From Pseudophaeobacter arcticus DSM 23566 (GTDB lineage Bacteria; Pseudomonadota; Alphaproteobacteria; Rhodobacterales; Rhodobacteraceae), in contig NZ_KI421507.1 of the NCBI RefSeq assembly GCF_000473205.1, forward strand, positions 2,285,302-2,349,301: DNA of 64,000 nt, written 5' to 3'. A program made the translations under genes and the position numbers. Under the pieces are notes generated by a model. It searched no databases, was not told where the DNA came from, and saw only the letters and a list, made by a program, of their open reading frames with translations. Below are positions 9,005 through 17,783 of the stretch, one piece after another (the first letter of the stretch is position 1; every line of letters starts with the position of its first letter).

Positions 9005-10369
9005 TTGAACAATACCATTCTTGAACCAGCCCGTGAGATACCGGTGATCCATGAAACCGAAGTGCTCGTGGTGGGGTCTGGCCCCGGTGGGCTGGCGGCG
9101 GCATTGGCCGCTGCGCGGGCTGGCGTCGCAGTGACTCTGCTGGACCGGTTTGGCTGCTTTGGCGGCAATATCACCACCGTCGGCGTGGAGGGCTTTGCCT
9201 GGTACCGCCATGAGCAAACGGTTGAGGCCGGCGGTATCGGCGGGGAATTCGAAGATCGCGCCAAAGCCATGGGCGCCGCCGTGCCCGAAAGCCAGTCCCT
9301 TTCCTATGAGCTGGACAGCGAGGGCTTCAAGCTTGTGGCGGACAAGCTGGTAGAAGAGGCCGGGATCCACCCCATGCTGCACCGGGTCTTTGTGGCACCG
9401 ATCCGGGAAGGCAGCCGCATCACCGGCATCATCGTCGAAAGCAAGGCAGGCCGCGAAGCGGTGCTGGCCAAACGGGTCATCGACGCCACCGGCGATGCTG
9501 ACATTGCCCATATGATGGGTGCCCCCACGATCAAAACCCCGGCAGAGCAAATGCAGGCGGCCAGCGTCATGTTCCACATCGCCGGTGTCGACAAGCAAAA
9601 ATTCCTGGAGGGCGTCAAGGCCGATCCGCAGACCTATGCCGATTGGTCCACCGGCGAATGGCAGGTGGAGACCTCCGGCAAGGAAGACAAGATGTATTCT
9701 CCCTTTTTGGCCAAACCCTTTGGACAGGCGATCCGCGACGGGGTGATCCCCGCGCATCTCAACACCATTGGCGGCACCTGGGGCGCGGTGCATGACAGTG
9801 GCGAAATGACCTATATGAACCTGGTGCATCTGGCAGGCGTTGACGGCACCGATCCCGACAGCATGACCCGTGGCGAGATCGAAGGCCGCAAACAGGCCAT
9901 GTTGGCGATACGGGCGCTGAACGCCTACACACCGGGCTGCGAGGCGGCGCGGCTGCGCAATTTTGGCATGACAATCGGCATTCGCGATACCCGCAAGATC
10001 GACGCGCACCACAACATCACCGAAGATGAGACCCGCAATCAGGGCCGCTTTGACGATAGCATCGGGATATATCCCGAATTCATTGATGGTTATGGGGTGC
10101 TGATCCTGCCCACCACCGGGCGCTATATGCAGATCCCCTATCGCGCCATGTTGCCAAAGGGAATCAAAAGCCTGCTGGTTACCGGCCGCGCCATTGGCGG
10201 CGATAAAATCGCCCATGCCGCCACCCGCAACATGGCCTGTTGTGCGGTTGCGGGGCAAGGCGCAGGCATTGCTGCTGCCCTGTCGGTCAAATCAGACTGC
10301 GCGCTGGATGCGGTTGAGATCACCGCTCTGCAGGCAGAGCTGAAGCGTCAAGGCGTCAGGATACACTGA
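9005..10369 (+). CDS. FAD-dependent oxidoreductase (FAD_oxidored family)
   Basis: A flavoprotein of 454 residues. The dinucleotide fold GSGPGGLAAALAAARAG lies near residues 21-37, followed by DRFGCFGGNITT, in which a cysteine sits next to the FAD-contacting GGN turn as in the pfam12831 family. The C terminus has GRAIGGDKIAHAATRNM, also characteristic. No iron-sulfur motif is seen and the substrate is unknown. I place the start at a TTG at 9005 because GAGGAGAA lies six bases upstream and no ATG is available in phase close by. The 273-bp spacer to divergent proS should contain its promoter. Confidence 0.82.
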   Translation: MNNTILEPAREIPVIHETEVLVVGSGPGGLAAALAAARAGVAVTLLDRFGCFGGNITTVGVEGFAWYRHEQTVEAGGIGGEFEDRAKAMGAAVPESQSLSYELDSEGFKLVADKLVEEAGIHPMLHRVFVAPIREGSRITGIIVESKAGREAVLAKRVIDATGDADIAHMMGAPTIKTPAEQMQAASVMFHIAGVDKQKFLEGVKADPQTYADWSTGEWQVETSGKEDKMYSPFLAKPFGQAIRDGVIPAHLNTIGGTWGAVHDSGEMTYMNLVHLAGVDGTDPDSMTRGEIEGRKQAMLAIRALNAYTPGCEAARLRNFGMTIGIRDTRKIDAHHNITEDETRNQGRFDDSIGIYPEFIDGYGVLILPTTGRYMQIPYRAMLPKGIKSLLVTGRAIGGDKIAHAATRNMACCAVAGQGAGIAAALSVKSDCALDAVEITALQAELKRQGVRIH

Positions 10370-10496
10370 TCCGGCCCATCGCGGCCCTGCCCGGCCCGCT
10401 ACCGGATAACAGAGGTCACGGCGCCGTCCGCAGGGGTGAGCGCCCGAGCATGACATTCGGCGCAAAAAACAGCTAAGATCAGAACCAGAGACGCGC

Positions 10497-10516
10497 GCTC
10501 CCCTTGCAAGGGGAGC
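10497..10516. promoter_or_regulatory. Perfect 20-bp palindrome upstream of perM
   Basis: GCTCCCCTTGCAAGGGGAGC is fully self-complementary and lies 61 bases before the perM start and 128 after the preceding gene. It may be an operator or, as RNA, an 8-bp stem with a TGCA loop. No T tract follows. Confidence 0.55.
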
Positions 10517-10577
10517 AGCCTTGGGCGATGACTGGGCAAGGATCACATGGATCAGTCCGCAAAAAGGCAGTGCAGTC

Positions 10578-11660
10578 ATGGCCCTTCCGGCAAAAAAGCA
10601 ATTTAAATACTGGGGCATTGCCGCCCTGATTTTTTCCGTTGTGATGTGGTCTCTGGGCGATGTCTTACTGCCATTTGTGCTGGGTGCGGCCATTGCCTAT
10701 CTGATTGACCCTATTGCCGATCGGTTGGAAACCATGGGGTTAAGTCGCGCGGCTTCCACGGCGGTGATTGTGGTGCTCTCGATGCTGGTCTTTTTGCTGG
10801 CTTTGCTCATCGTGGTTCCGACGCTGATCAACCAGATGATTGACCTCACCGAAACCCTGCCCAAGGCCTTTCGGGATCTGCGGGCCTTTGCGCAGACCCA
10901 TTTCCCCTCGCTCTTTACCGAAGGCAGCCGGGCGCAACAGACCATTGCCTCAATTGTTGGCACATTGCAGGGCAAAGGAATTGAACTGGTTGAGGGCATC
11001 GCCGGATCCGCAGCTTCGCTTCTTAATGTATTGGTATTGTTTATCATTGTTCCAGTGGTTGCCGTCTATCTGCTGCTCGACTGGGACCGGATGATTGCCC
11101 GTGTGGACGAGCTGCTGCCGCGCGATCACGCCCCGGTCATCCGCCGCCTGATGGCGCAGATCGACGCGGTTCTGGCCTCCTTCATTCGGGGCATGGGCAC
11201 CGTCTGCCTGATCCTGGGCAGCTACTATGCCATCACGTTGATGATTGTTGGCCTCAACTTTGGGCTGGCGGTGGGCTTCATTGCCGGGATGGTCACCTTC
11301 ATTCCCTACCTTGGTGCGCTGATTGGTGGCGCATTGGCCATTGGGCTGGCCCTGTTCCAGTTCTGGGGCGACTGGTGGTCGATTGGCATCGTCGGCGCAA
11401 TCTTTGCCTTTGGTCAGGTGATCGAAGGCAACTATCTCACCCCCAAGCTGGTGGGGAACTCCGTCGGATTGCACCCGGTCTGGCTGTTGCTGGCTTTGTC
11501 GGTATTTGGCGCCCTCTTTGGCTTTGTTGGCATGCTTGTTGCCGTCCCTCTGGCCGCCGCGCTTGGGGTGGTTGCGCGTTTCCTGGTTGAGCAGTATCTC
11601 GACAGCCGATTGTACCAGGGCCTGGAACACCCGGCACTGCAGCAGAAAGACGAGTCCTGA
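10578..11660 (+). CDS. AI-2E/PerM family membrane permease
   Basis: An inner-membrane protein of 360 residues with about seven or eight hydrophobic segments: a pair near the N terminus (LIFSVVMWSLGDVLLPFVLG), one near 60-80, one near 150-170 (NVLVLFIIVPVVAVYLLL), and a C-terminal bundle. The LPRDHAPVIRRL stretch and FIPYLGALIGGALAI are characteristic of the AI-2E exporter-like family. The transported substrate is not known for most members. The stop is one base from the hdaA ATG, so the two are almost certainly cotranscribed. The start ATG at 10578 is weakly supported by its ribosome site but fits family length. Confidence 0.87.
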   Translation: MALPAKKQFKYWGIAALIFSVVMWSLGDVLLPFVLGAAIAYLIDPIADRLETMGLSRAASTAVIVVLSMLVFLLALLIVVPTLINQMIDLTETLPKAFRDLRAFAQTHFPSLFTEGSRAQQTIASIVGTLQGKGIELVEGIAGSAASLLNVLVLFIIVPVVAVYLLLDWDRMIARVDELLPRDHAPVIRRLMAQIDAVLASFIRGMGTVCLILGSYYAITLMIVGLNFGLAVGFIAGMVTFIPYLGALIGGALAIGLALFQFWGDWWSIGIVGAIFAFGQVIEGNYLTPKLVGNSVGLHPVWLLLALSVFGALFGFVGMLVAVPLAAALGVVARFLVEQYLDSRLYQGLEHPALQQKDES

Positions 11661-11661
11661 T

Positions 11662-12381
11662 ATGGCCCAGCAACTCAGCTTTGATTTGCCCGCCAAGACG
11701 GCTCTGGGGCGGGACGATTTTTTTGTCGCCCCCTCCAATGCCATGGCCGTGGCACTGTTGGATCCTTCGTTTCACTGGCCCAGCGGCAAACTGGTCCTGA
11801 CCGGGCCTGCCGGCTCTGGCAAGACCCATCTCGCCCATGTCTGGGCCAGCCAGACCGGTGCCAAGATCCTGCAGGCCGGCGACCTGCAAGAAGACCAGGT
11901 GCCAGACCTGGCGCAGGCTCCGGTGGTGGTGGAAGATGTCCCCGCCATCGCTGGCAATCGCGACACCCAGAATGCCCTGTTCCACCTGCACAATCTGGTT
12001 CTGTCCAATGGTCATGCGCTGATGCTGACCGGGCGAGCCGCCCCAAATCTTTGGCAGCTGTCACTTGCAGATCTGCAAAGCCGGGTGCAGGCCGCTACCC
12101 ATGCAGAGCTGCAAGCCCCAGATGATGCGCTGCTCGCTGTGGTTCTGGCAAAACTGTTTAACGACAGGCAGGTAACGCCAAAACCTGATGTCATTCCCTA
12201 TCTGGTGGCACATATGGATCGCTCCTTTGCAGCCGCCGCTGTCATCGTGAACCAACTTGATAGCATGGCCCTTTCCGAAGGGCGCACTCTGTCGCGGCCA
12301 CTAGCGGTCAGGCTGATGTCACAAGAACGTCCAATTGATCTGCTACAAGTAACCAAAAATGTCGCATATAGCGGCGATTGA
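11662..12381 (+). CDS. hdaA: DnaA-inactivation regulator HdaA-like ATPase
   Basis: A 239-residue AAA+ protein homologous to the ATPase part of DnaA. It begins AQQLSFDLP, which contains the clamp-binding QLxFDL-type motif used by Hda proteins to dock on DnaN, and has a Walker A GPAGSGKT at residues 48-55. In Caulobacter HdaA with the sliding clamp promotes ATP hydrolysis by DnaA and limits re-initiation; the same role is inferred. The C-terminal DNA-binding domain of DnaA is missing, as expected. It follows perM by one base and is followed after 56 bases by ppx. Confidence 0.88.
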   Translation: MAQQLSFDLPAKTALGRDDFFVAPSNAMAVALLDPSFHWPSGKLVLTGPAGSGKTHLAHVWASQTGAKILQAGDLQEDQVPDLAQAPVVVEDVPAIAGNRDTQNALFHLHNLVLSNGHALMLTGRAAPNLWQLSLADLQSRVQAATHAELQAPDDALLAVVLAKLFNDRQVTPKPDVIPYLVAHMDRSFAAAAVIVNQLDSMALSEGRTLSRPLAVRLMSQERPIDLLQVTKNVAYSGD

Positions 12382-12437
12382 CCAGACTCCGGGCTTGGCC
12401 CATCGTGACGCTGTACCGCAGAATTTATGAGGCGACT

Positions 12438-13982
12438 ATGACCGCAGACAAGGACCGCCCCACCCCTGATTGGGGCCCTTTTGGTCGCCCCGTTTTTGAA
12501 GACCCCAGCGCCCGCGCCCTGTCGCGTGTTGGTGTTGTTGACGTCGGCTCCAACTCGGTTCGTATGGTGATCTTTGACGGCGCCGCGCGCAGCCCGGCCT
12601 ATTTCTACAACGAAAAAATCATGTGTGCCCTGGGCGCAGGCCTGTCGGAAACGGGCAAGCTGAACCCCAAGGGACGCGTCAGGGCGCTGGCAGCGCTGCG
12701 CCGGTTCCAGCACCTGGCCCAAGGCATGGGGCTGCCGGGGCTGTCGGTGGTGGCCACAGCCGCCGTGCGCGACGCCGAGGATGGTCCGGACTTCTGTGCG
12801 GAAGTTCTGCGGGAAACCGGGTTAAAGATATGGGTCATTGATGGGCGCGAAGAGGCCCGGCTTTCAGCTCAGGGTGTCTTGCTGGGCTGGCCTGGGTCTT
12901 ATGGGCTGGTCTGTGATATTGGCGGCTCCTCGATGGAGCTGGCCGAAATCCATGACGGTGAGGTTGGCAAACGCGTGAGCTCATCACTGGGGCCGCTCAA
13001 GCTGCGCGATATCAAAGGCGGGCGCCGCGGGCGCAAGGCACATATATCGTCGGTCATGAAGGAACTGAGCGCCGAAATGGGCCAGCAGACTGACCGGCTG
13101 TTTCTGGTCGGCGGCAGCTGGCGTGCCATTGCCCGCGTTGACATGTTGCGGCGTGGCTATCCGTTACGGGTTTTGCACGAATACCGCATGACCGCGCGGG
13201 ATGTCCGTGAAACCCTGAAATATATCGATACCAACGACATCGAAGAGCTGCGCGCCGCCTGTGGCATCTCCAGTGCCCGGATGGTGCTGATCCCCTATGC
13301 GATCGACGTGCTGTCGCGATTGGTCAAAACCTTCAAGCCCAAGGATATAGCAATTTCCAGCTACGGCATTCGCGAGGGCCTGCTCTATGAGCAGATGCCG
13401 CAGCGGCTGCGTAACCGGGATCCGCTGGTGGAATCCTGCCGCTTTGCCGAGTCAAAAGACGCGCGTCTGCCCGGATTTGGCAAAACCCTTTATGAATTTG
13501 TCACCCCCCTGTTCAGCTCTGGGCCGCAAACCCAGAAACGCCTGATCAAGGCGGCCTGCCTGCTGCATGATGTCAGCTGGCGCGCCCACCCGGACTATCG
13601 CGCCGAAGTCTGTTTTGACAACGCAACCCGCGCCAATCTTGGCGGCTTGAAACATTCCGAACGGATCTTTCTGGGCCTGGCCCTGCTGCATCGCTACCGC
13701 AACAAGAGACAGGGCACCGCCTTTGAGTATCTTTATGATCTCTTGGACGAAAAGGGCCAAAAGGAAGCGGAGATCCTGGGCAAGGCCATGCGTTTTGGCG
13801 CCATGCTGATGGTCAGCGAGGATGGCGACATCGGCACATTGAAATGGCAACCCCGCAAACGTCATCTCTGTTTGGAGCTCCCCGGTGCCTCGGAAGATTT
13901 GTATGGCGAGGTGGCCGAGAGCCGTCTAAAATCCCTGGCCGAGGCATTGGAGGCCGAGCTTAGCGTCAAAATCACCAAGTAG
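12438..13982 (+). CDS. ppx: Exopolyphosphatase, Ppx/GppA family
   Basis: A 514-residue cytoplasmic enzyme that releases phosphate from polyphosphate or hydrolyses pppGpp. The actin-like phosphate loop VVDVGSNSVRMVIFDG is near residues 33-48 and the second loop CDIGGSSMELAEI near 155-168. The C-terminal half holds an HD-like helical domain. GAGG precedes the ATG at 12438; a TTG overlapping the hdaA stop is a less likely start. In relatives I recall a polyphosphate kinase gene between hdaA and ppx, but here only 56 bases separate them. Confidence 0.9.
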   Translation: MTADKDRPTPDWGPFGRPVFEDPSARALSRVGVVDVGSNSVRMVIFDGAARSPAYFYNEKIMCALGAGLSETGKLNPKGRVRALAALRRFQHLAQGMGLPGLSVVATAAVRDAEDGPDFCAEVLRETGLKIWVIDGREEARLSAQGVLLGWPGSYGLVCDIGGSSMELAEIHDGEVGKRVSSSLGPLKLRDIKGGRRGRKAHISSVMKELSAEMGQQTDRLFLVGGSWRAIARVDMLRRGYPLRVLHEYRMTARDVRETLKYIDTNDIEELRAACGISSARMVLIPYAIDVLSRLVKTFKPKDIAISSYGIREGLLYEQMPQRLRNRDPLVESCRFAESKDARLPGFGKTLYEFVTPLFSSGPQTQKRLIKAACLLHDVSWRAHPDYRAEVCFDNATRANLGGLKHSERIFLGLALLHRYRNKRQGTAFEYLYDLLDEKGQKEAEILGKAMRFGAMLMVSEDGDIGTLKWQPRKRHLCLELPGASEDLYGEVAESRLKSLAEALEAELSVKITK

Positions 13983-14041
13983 GGCCAGATGACGTGGCCA
14001 CGCGCCAGCTCTCCTTTTGGAGCGGTGGCATGTAGGGGGAA

Positions 14042-14485
14042 TCACAGATCTGTGGATCCGTCGCCCGCCCCCTCAGAGGCCCCGCCTTCAGGTGTCTCGA
14101 CCTCTGGTTCATCTGGTTTGCGGCGGATAATGATATCGCCATTGGGTAAGATTTCGGGCGCCTCATAGCGGCTCCAGTCTTCAACCTTGTCAGCGATTTC
14201 AGCCAGTGCCGGCCCCATTTCCGCCAGGAAGCTCTGCATTGAAGGCCCAATCTGGGACATCAGCCCTTCCAGCTCTTGCAGGGAGGGCGCCATTTCTTCG
14301 CGCAGCCCTTTCCAGAATAGCTCAGCCCCGCGCTCCATCAGGCTGGAGCCATCCTGCCTGTCTTGGGGCTGCCTGTCTTGGGGCTCACTGTCTTGGGGTT
14401 CATTTGTCTGCGCAACAAGGGGGAAAGCCATCAGGGAACAGGCAACAGAACCGGCAATAAGGGCGGGGGCGAGAATATGTTTCAT
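14042..14485 (-). CDS. Exported hypothetical protein with QPQD repeats
   Basis: A 147-residue protein with a typical signal peptide (ILAPALIAGSVACSLMAFPL, cleavage expected after VAQ). A short repeat region follows, EPQDSEPQDRQPQDRQD, encoded by three 15-bp DNA repeats. The middle is helical (MERGAELFWKGLREEM), and the segment SRYEAPEILPNGDIIIRRKPDEP is a conserved Rhodobacteraceae signature. I recall such proteins being labelled AAA+ family ATPase, but there is no P-loop. Probably periplasmic; function unknown. Its stop codon lies inside a CACAGATCTGTG palindrome (14043-14054). Confidence 0.75.
   Translation of the reverse strand: MKHILAPALIAGSVACSLMAFPLVAQTNEPQDSEPQDRQPQDRQDGSSLMERGAELFWKGLREEMAPSLQELEGLMSQIGPSMQSFLAEMGPALAEIADKVEDWSRYEAPEILPNGDIIIRRKPDEPEVETPEGGASEGAGDGSTDL
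14358..14402 (-). repeat. In-frame 15-bp tandem repeat, three copies
   Basis: Plus-strand units CTGTCTTGGGGCTGC, CTGTCTTGGGGCTCA and CTGTCTTGGGGTTCA lie end to end within the preceding exported-protein gene and encode repeated five-residue units containing PQD, just after the signal peptide. Unit length keeps the frame. Confidence 0.85.
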
Positions 14486-14515
14486 GTGGTCAATATAGTC
14501 TCTCTGTGTAGGATT

Positions 14516-15511
14516 TTAAGTCAGCTCAAGGTCCAGCGAGACCGGAAAATGATCCGACGCCGCCAAGAGCGCCTCCCGCAGGGGAATGTTGTCATAACAT
14601 TCGGCATCCTCAAACGGGTGCCAGATGCGCCAGCGCGGCGCATAGGCCTCCAACCCGTGGGAGATCATGATATAATCAAGAAGAGCGCGAAGATAGCTCT
14701 TGGTCTCTGGGTTATAAAACCGCGAGGTCGAAGGCAGCACGGTCTCGCGTGGTTTCAGCAGGCGCTGCGCATGAGGATCGGTCAGCTCGCTACCCATGAC
14801 AATCTCAACCGAGGATTTTCCAAACAGGCGTTCATATTCGTCCAGCCCCGGCCCGTCATTGAGATCCCCCATGACAATCACATGTTCGCCGGCCTCAATG
14901 TGGTCTGTGACACGCCGGTGCAGCCAGATCGCCTGCGCCAGCTGCTTGCGCCGGTTGGCAATGGCAAGCCGCACCACGTCTTTGGCGTTATCAGCCCCAT
15001 GCGGGGCCTTTGATTTCAGGTGCGCACCGATCAAACGCAGAGCCACGCCCTCTTTGGTACTGACCCGCAGCTCTAGCGGTGGCTTGGAAAACCGGACCCG
15101 GTCCATCCGGTCATCCACATCCAGATCAATAAGAAAGCTCTTGTCAAAGCCTGGCGTCTCTTGGCTGGACTGGGGATCGACCTCGACGGTCAGCACAGTT
15201 GGATCATAAAGCAGTGCAATCTCTTGATGGGTCTCTGTGGCAAAGCCGGAAACGGCAATGTTGGTGCGCAGACCTGCCTCTGCCGCAAAGCGTTCCAACG
15301 CCCTGGTACAGCGCTGTTTTCGCCCGGTGTTTGGCGCCTCGACAACCATCACCGCATCCGCATCCAGGCGTTGCAGCACATGGGCAATTCCCCGGCCCTG
15401 GGTGTAGCGATCCACGCCATAGCGCCCAGAGGGTTTACCATCGAGCATCAAGTTATCCGCATCGTCAAACAGATGCGCGAACCATTCGATATTATAGGTG
15501 ACCAGGCGCAT
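14516..15511 (-). CDS. Endonuclease/exonuclease/phosphatase family protein
   Basis: A 331-residue protein of the DNase I-like EEP superfamily. TYNIEWF is near residues 5-11, the catalytic glutamate is in VVEAPN, GDLNDGP marks the metal-binding Asp/Asn pair, LDYIMISHG lies near residue 285, and SDHFPVSLDLEL closes the fold with the catalytic SDH. No signal peptide is evident, so it probably acts in the cytoplasm on nucleic acid or a phosphoester. The ATG at 15511 starts the family motif directly and overlaps the upstream J-domain gene by 20 bases, implying coupled translation. Confidence 0.85.
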   Translation of the reverse strand: MRLVTYNIEWFAHLFDDADNLMLDGKPSGRYGVDRYTQGRGIAHVLQRLDADAVMVVEAPNTGRKQRCTRALERFAAEAGLRTNIAVSGFATETHQEIALLYDPTVLTVEVDPQSSQETPGFDKSFLIDLDVDDRMDRVRFSKPPLELRVSTKEGVALRLIGAHLKSKAPHGADNAKDVVRLAIANRRKQLAQAIWLHRRVTDHIEAGEHVIVMGDLNDGPGLDEYERLFGKSSVEIVMGSELTDPHAQRLLKPRETVLPSTSRFYNPETKSYLRALLDYIMISHGLEAYAPRWRIWHPFEDAECYDNIPLREALLAASDHFPVSLDLELT

Positions 15512-16190
15512 GTTTTTCGCATCCATTGATCTGATCCCAGGCCCGGTTGATATCAATCATGCGTTTTTCTGCCAGTCGGACCGCCTCTTCCGGCACGCCG
15601 CGCCCGATCATTGCGTCCGGGTGGGTGTCACGCACCAGTTTGCGCCAATGTTTGCGGATCTCCTCGCGCGGCATATCCGCAGGCACCCCAAGCACCGTAT
15701 AGGGGTCCTTGGGCGCATCCGGGACAAACCGCGCCCTGAGCGCCTGAAACTGCTCTGGCGTCTGGCCAAAGATCCGGCTCACATCCTCCAGAAACTCGTT
15801 TTCACCGGGATGATAGAAGCCATCCGCCATGGCGATATGAAACAGGCCCTCCATCAGATCGCACAGCGTGCTGCTGTCTGCGGCAAACATCCGTTGGATA
15901 CGGGCCGCATAGTCCTGATATCCGGCGATATCTGTCCGGGCCATATCAAAGACCCGTGCCGCACCGGCCTCATCGGCTTGGGCAATCTGGAACACTTCGC
16001 GAAAAGCGGTGACCTCATCCCGAGTGACCTGGCCGTCTGCCTTGGCCATTTTGGCACCCAGAGCAACCACCGCAATGGCAAAGGCCACCGACCGCTCTGG
16101 CGGGGTTCGCAGACGGTCAAAGACGTCCGCAAGGCTTTCACCCTTCCCAAGCGCAGACAGCGCATCTGATATTCTGGCCCAAAGCGACAT
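15492..16190 (-). CDS. DjlA-like cochaperone (TerB plus J domain)
   Basis: A 232-residue protein with an N-terminal TerB-like helical domain (about residues 35-145, with KADGQVTRDEV and MADGFYHPGENEF acidic loops) and a C-terminal J domain (about 163-225) carrying the HPD tripeptide at 190-192. It should stimulate DnaK. Unlike E. coli DjlA it has no N-terminal transmembrane segment, so it is probably soluble. Its 3' end overlaps the EEP nuclease gene by 20 bases, forming a two-gene operon. Confidence 0.87.
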   Translation of the reverse strand: MSLWARISDALSALGKGESLADVFDRLRTPPERSVAFAIAVVALGAKMAKADGQVTRDEVTAFREVFQIAQADEAGAARVFDMARTDIAGYQDYAARIQRMFAADSSTLCDLMEGLFHIAMADGFYHPGENEFLEDVSRIFGQTPEQFQALRARFVPDAPKDPYTVLGVPADMPREEIRKHWRKLVRDTHPDAMIGRGVPEEAVRLAEKRMIDINRAWDQINGCEKHAPGHL

Positions 16191-16292
16191 ATCAAAACCC
16201 TAGCGTTAAACCCACCTGATGTCAGTGCTGCCCGCCCGGTACAGACATAAATCACCGGCGAAGTGGCAAATCACTGCCGATGCCGCCCATAT

Positions 16293-16895
16293 TTAGCGCA
16301 ACATGCGGCGACCATGTGGTGTGTCGAACTCCGCCTCAAACCCCACGGGGCCAACTTCAAAACTGATCCGCGGATCAGACATTGGCACCGCCGCCTGCAG
16401 AGAGCCTGCCTTGGGGTGGGAAATCACCAGGTGGTGAAGCCGGCAGCCCTGCTGTTGCAGCGCTGGTGCCGGATGGGCCGAGTGCCATTCAATCAGCGCC
16501 GGGAACATATTGTCATAGGGTAGGATACCGTCCGCCGGCACCGCCATATCCCACTTCAATTCCCCCCGCGTCAGCGAGACCGGCGCCCCTGCCCCCTTGG
16601 GCAGATTGGCCAGTTGCGCGGGCAGATCGGTGCAGCGGCAAATCCAGTTGCTGATCCGGGGCGAGCCGGAGAACCGGTCGAGATCAAACCAACAGGGCCG
16701 CCGCTGGGGGGTGGCCGTCGGATCAATGGCGATGGCTTCGAGATAGAGCCCATCCGCCAGCCCAAGCAGGGAATTGTGGGTGCCAAACATCGCATGCTGT
16801 CCGCCCGGCTGCAGGGCGACCCCAAGCGCGTCTTCCACATGACTCCGCGCCTCTTCCAGAGTTGCGCCCGCGACGGCCAGATGATCCAGTTCCAT
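16293..16895 (-). CDS. VOC/glyoxalase-like domain protein
   Basis: A 200-residue protein beginning MELDHLAVAGATLEEA, the first strand and metal histidine of vicinal-oxygen-chelate proteins. It fits the glyoxalase-like group of pfam13468, with HAMFGTHNSLLGLADGLYLEAIAID as the paired beta module. The likely metal ligands are His5 and Glu54, but the reaction is unknown. The second ATG (16895) is preferred because AGGAGAG lies at a better distance. Stands alone. Confidence 0.78.
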   Translation of the reverse strand: MELDHLAVAGATLEEARSHVEDALGVALQPGGQHAMFGTHNSLLGLADGLYLEAIAIDPTATPQRRPCWFDLDRFSGSPRISNWICRCTDLPAQLANLPKGAGAPVSLTRGELKWDMAVPADGILPYDNMFPALIEWHSAHPAPALQQQGCRLHHLVISHPKAGSLQAAVPMSDPRISFEVGPVGFEAEFDTPHGRRMLR

Positions 16896-17071
16896 CATGC
16901 TCTCCTATTTTGGCCACACCCTAGCCGGCCCTATGTGACATTCAAGCGCAAAGCTCAGGCTGCCGCCGTTGGCAGATCTTCATACTCTGGAAACCATAAG
17001 GTACTGCCAGCGCTTGAAATCTGATCTGCACACCATGAAATTAAGGGGGCTTTGGGCATGGTGGGGGCATC

Positions 17072-17093
17072 AGATCATGGTGAGATCATGGAG
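17072..17093. repeat. 11-bp direct repeat, two copies
   Basis: AGATCATGGTG (17072-17082) is followed directly by AGATCATGGAG (17083-17093), 76 bases before the next gene. Possibly a regulator site pair, or one more short duplication of the type common in this window. Confidence 0.6.
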
Positions 17094-17169
17094 CGCCCTC
17101 TTCTTTGTCCGTGCCTAAAACACGTCAGGGGACGTGGTAATTTGTGAACGAGGTCGAGGAGGTCACCTG

Positions 17170-17637
17170 ATGCTGATCCAAGGCGCAATGAGCCAGGAAC
17201 TACTGTCGAGCCTGAATAGGAAATCGACAAAGATGAATGGTGAGCAAGCGGAAAAGCTCGCAGCCTTTCTGTCCAGTTTCGAGCCCAACAGGCTGTTGGA
17301 CGCCAATGCCCGTACAATGATCATCCAGATCAAAGAACAGGGTCAGGGCAACGGGAAAAATCTCGACTCTGCCCTGGCGGACTCTGGCAGAGACGTAAAC
17401 GACCTGGGCGCGCGGACTGGCTCAAACGGACCCGTGGCACCGGAACGTCCTTTGCCGCCTCAGGAAAGGCAGGGGATCGCAACTGTTGACGACGATATTG
17501 TCGAGCTGATCGCCGCCACCGTTGAGGACTATGATGCAACCAGTGAAGATGCATTGAGTTTAGGAGAGACCGTTTTGGCGGCCTTGGAAGAGGCCGGGTA
17601 TGACAATTCGCAACCCGCCATCGACTTCTACGCGTAA
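17170..17637 (+). CDS. Hypothetical acidic protein
   Basis: A 155-residue protein I cannot place. The N-terminal part is helical (MNGEQAEKLAAFLSSFEPNR), the middle is low complexity and rich in Gly, Pro and Asn (residues about 60-100), and the C-terminal third is acidic and helical (DDDIVELIAATVEDYD). No signal peptide or membrane segment. The ATG at 17170 has AGGAGGT upstream; a GTG at 17134 would add 12 residues. It stands alone between divergent and convergent neighbours with a 275-bp upstream spacer, so it is probably expressed from its own promoter. Confidence 0.65.
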   Translation: MLIQGAMSQELLSSLNRKSTKMNGEQAEKLAAFLSSFEPNRLLDANARTMIIQIKEQGQGNGKNLDSALADSGRDVNDLGARTGSNGPVAPERPLPPQERQGIATVDDDIVELIAATVEDYDATSEDALSLGETVLAALEEAGYDNSQPAIDFYA

Positions 17638-17783
17638 CCCCCCCCAGCAGCCGCAGACCATAGCTGTTGCGTGTTGCAAAACCTCGGAACGCAAATGGGC
17701 GCAGGATCCCCCACGCCCATAAATTTGATGACCAGGATAGTCGGCATATCCAGCCGCTTTGACTGGATTGAAACCTACCCCTG

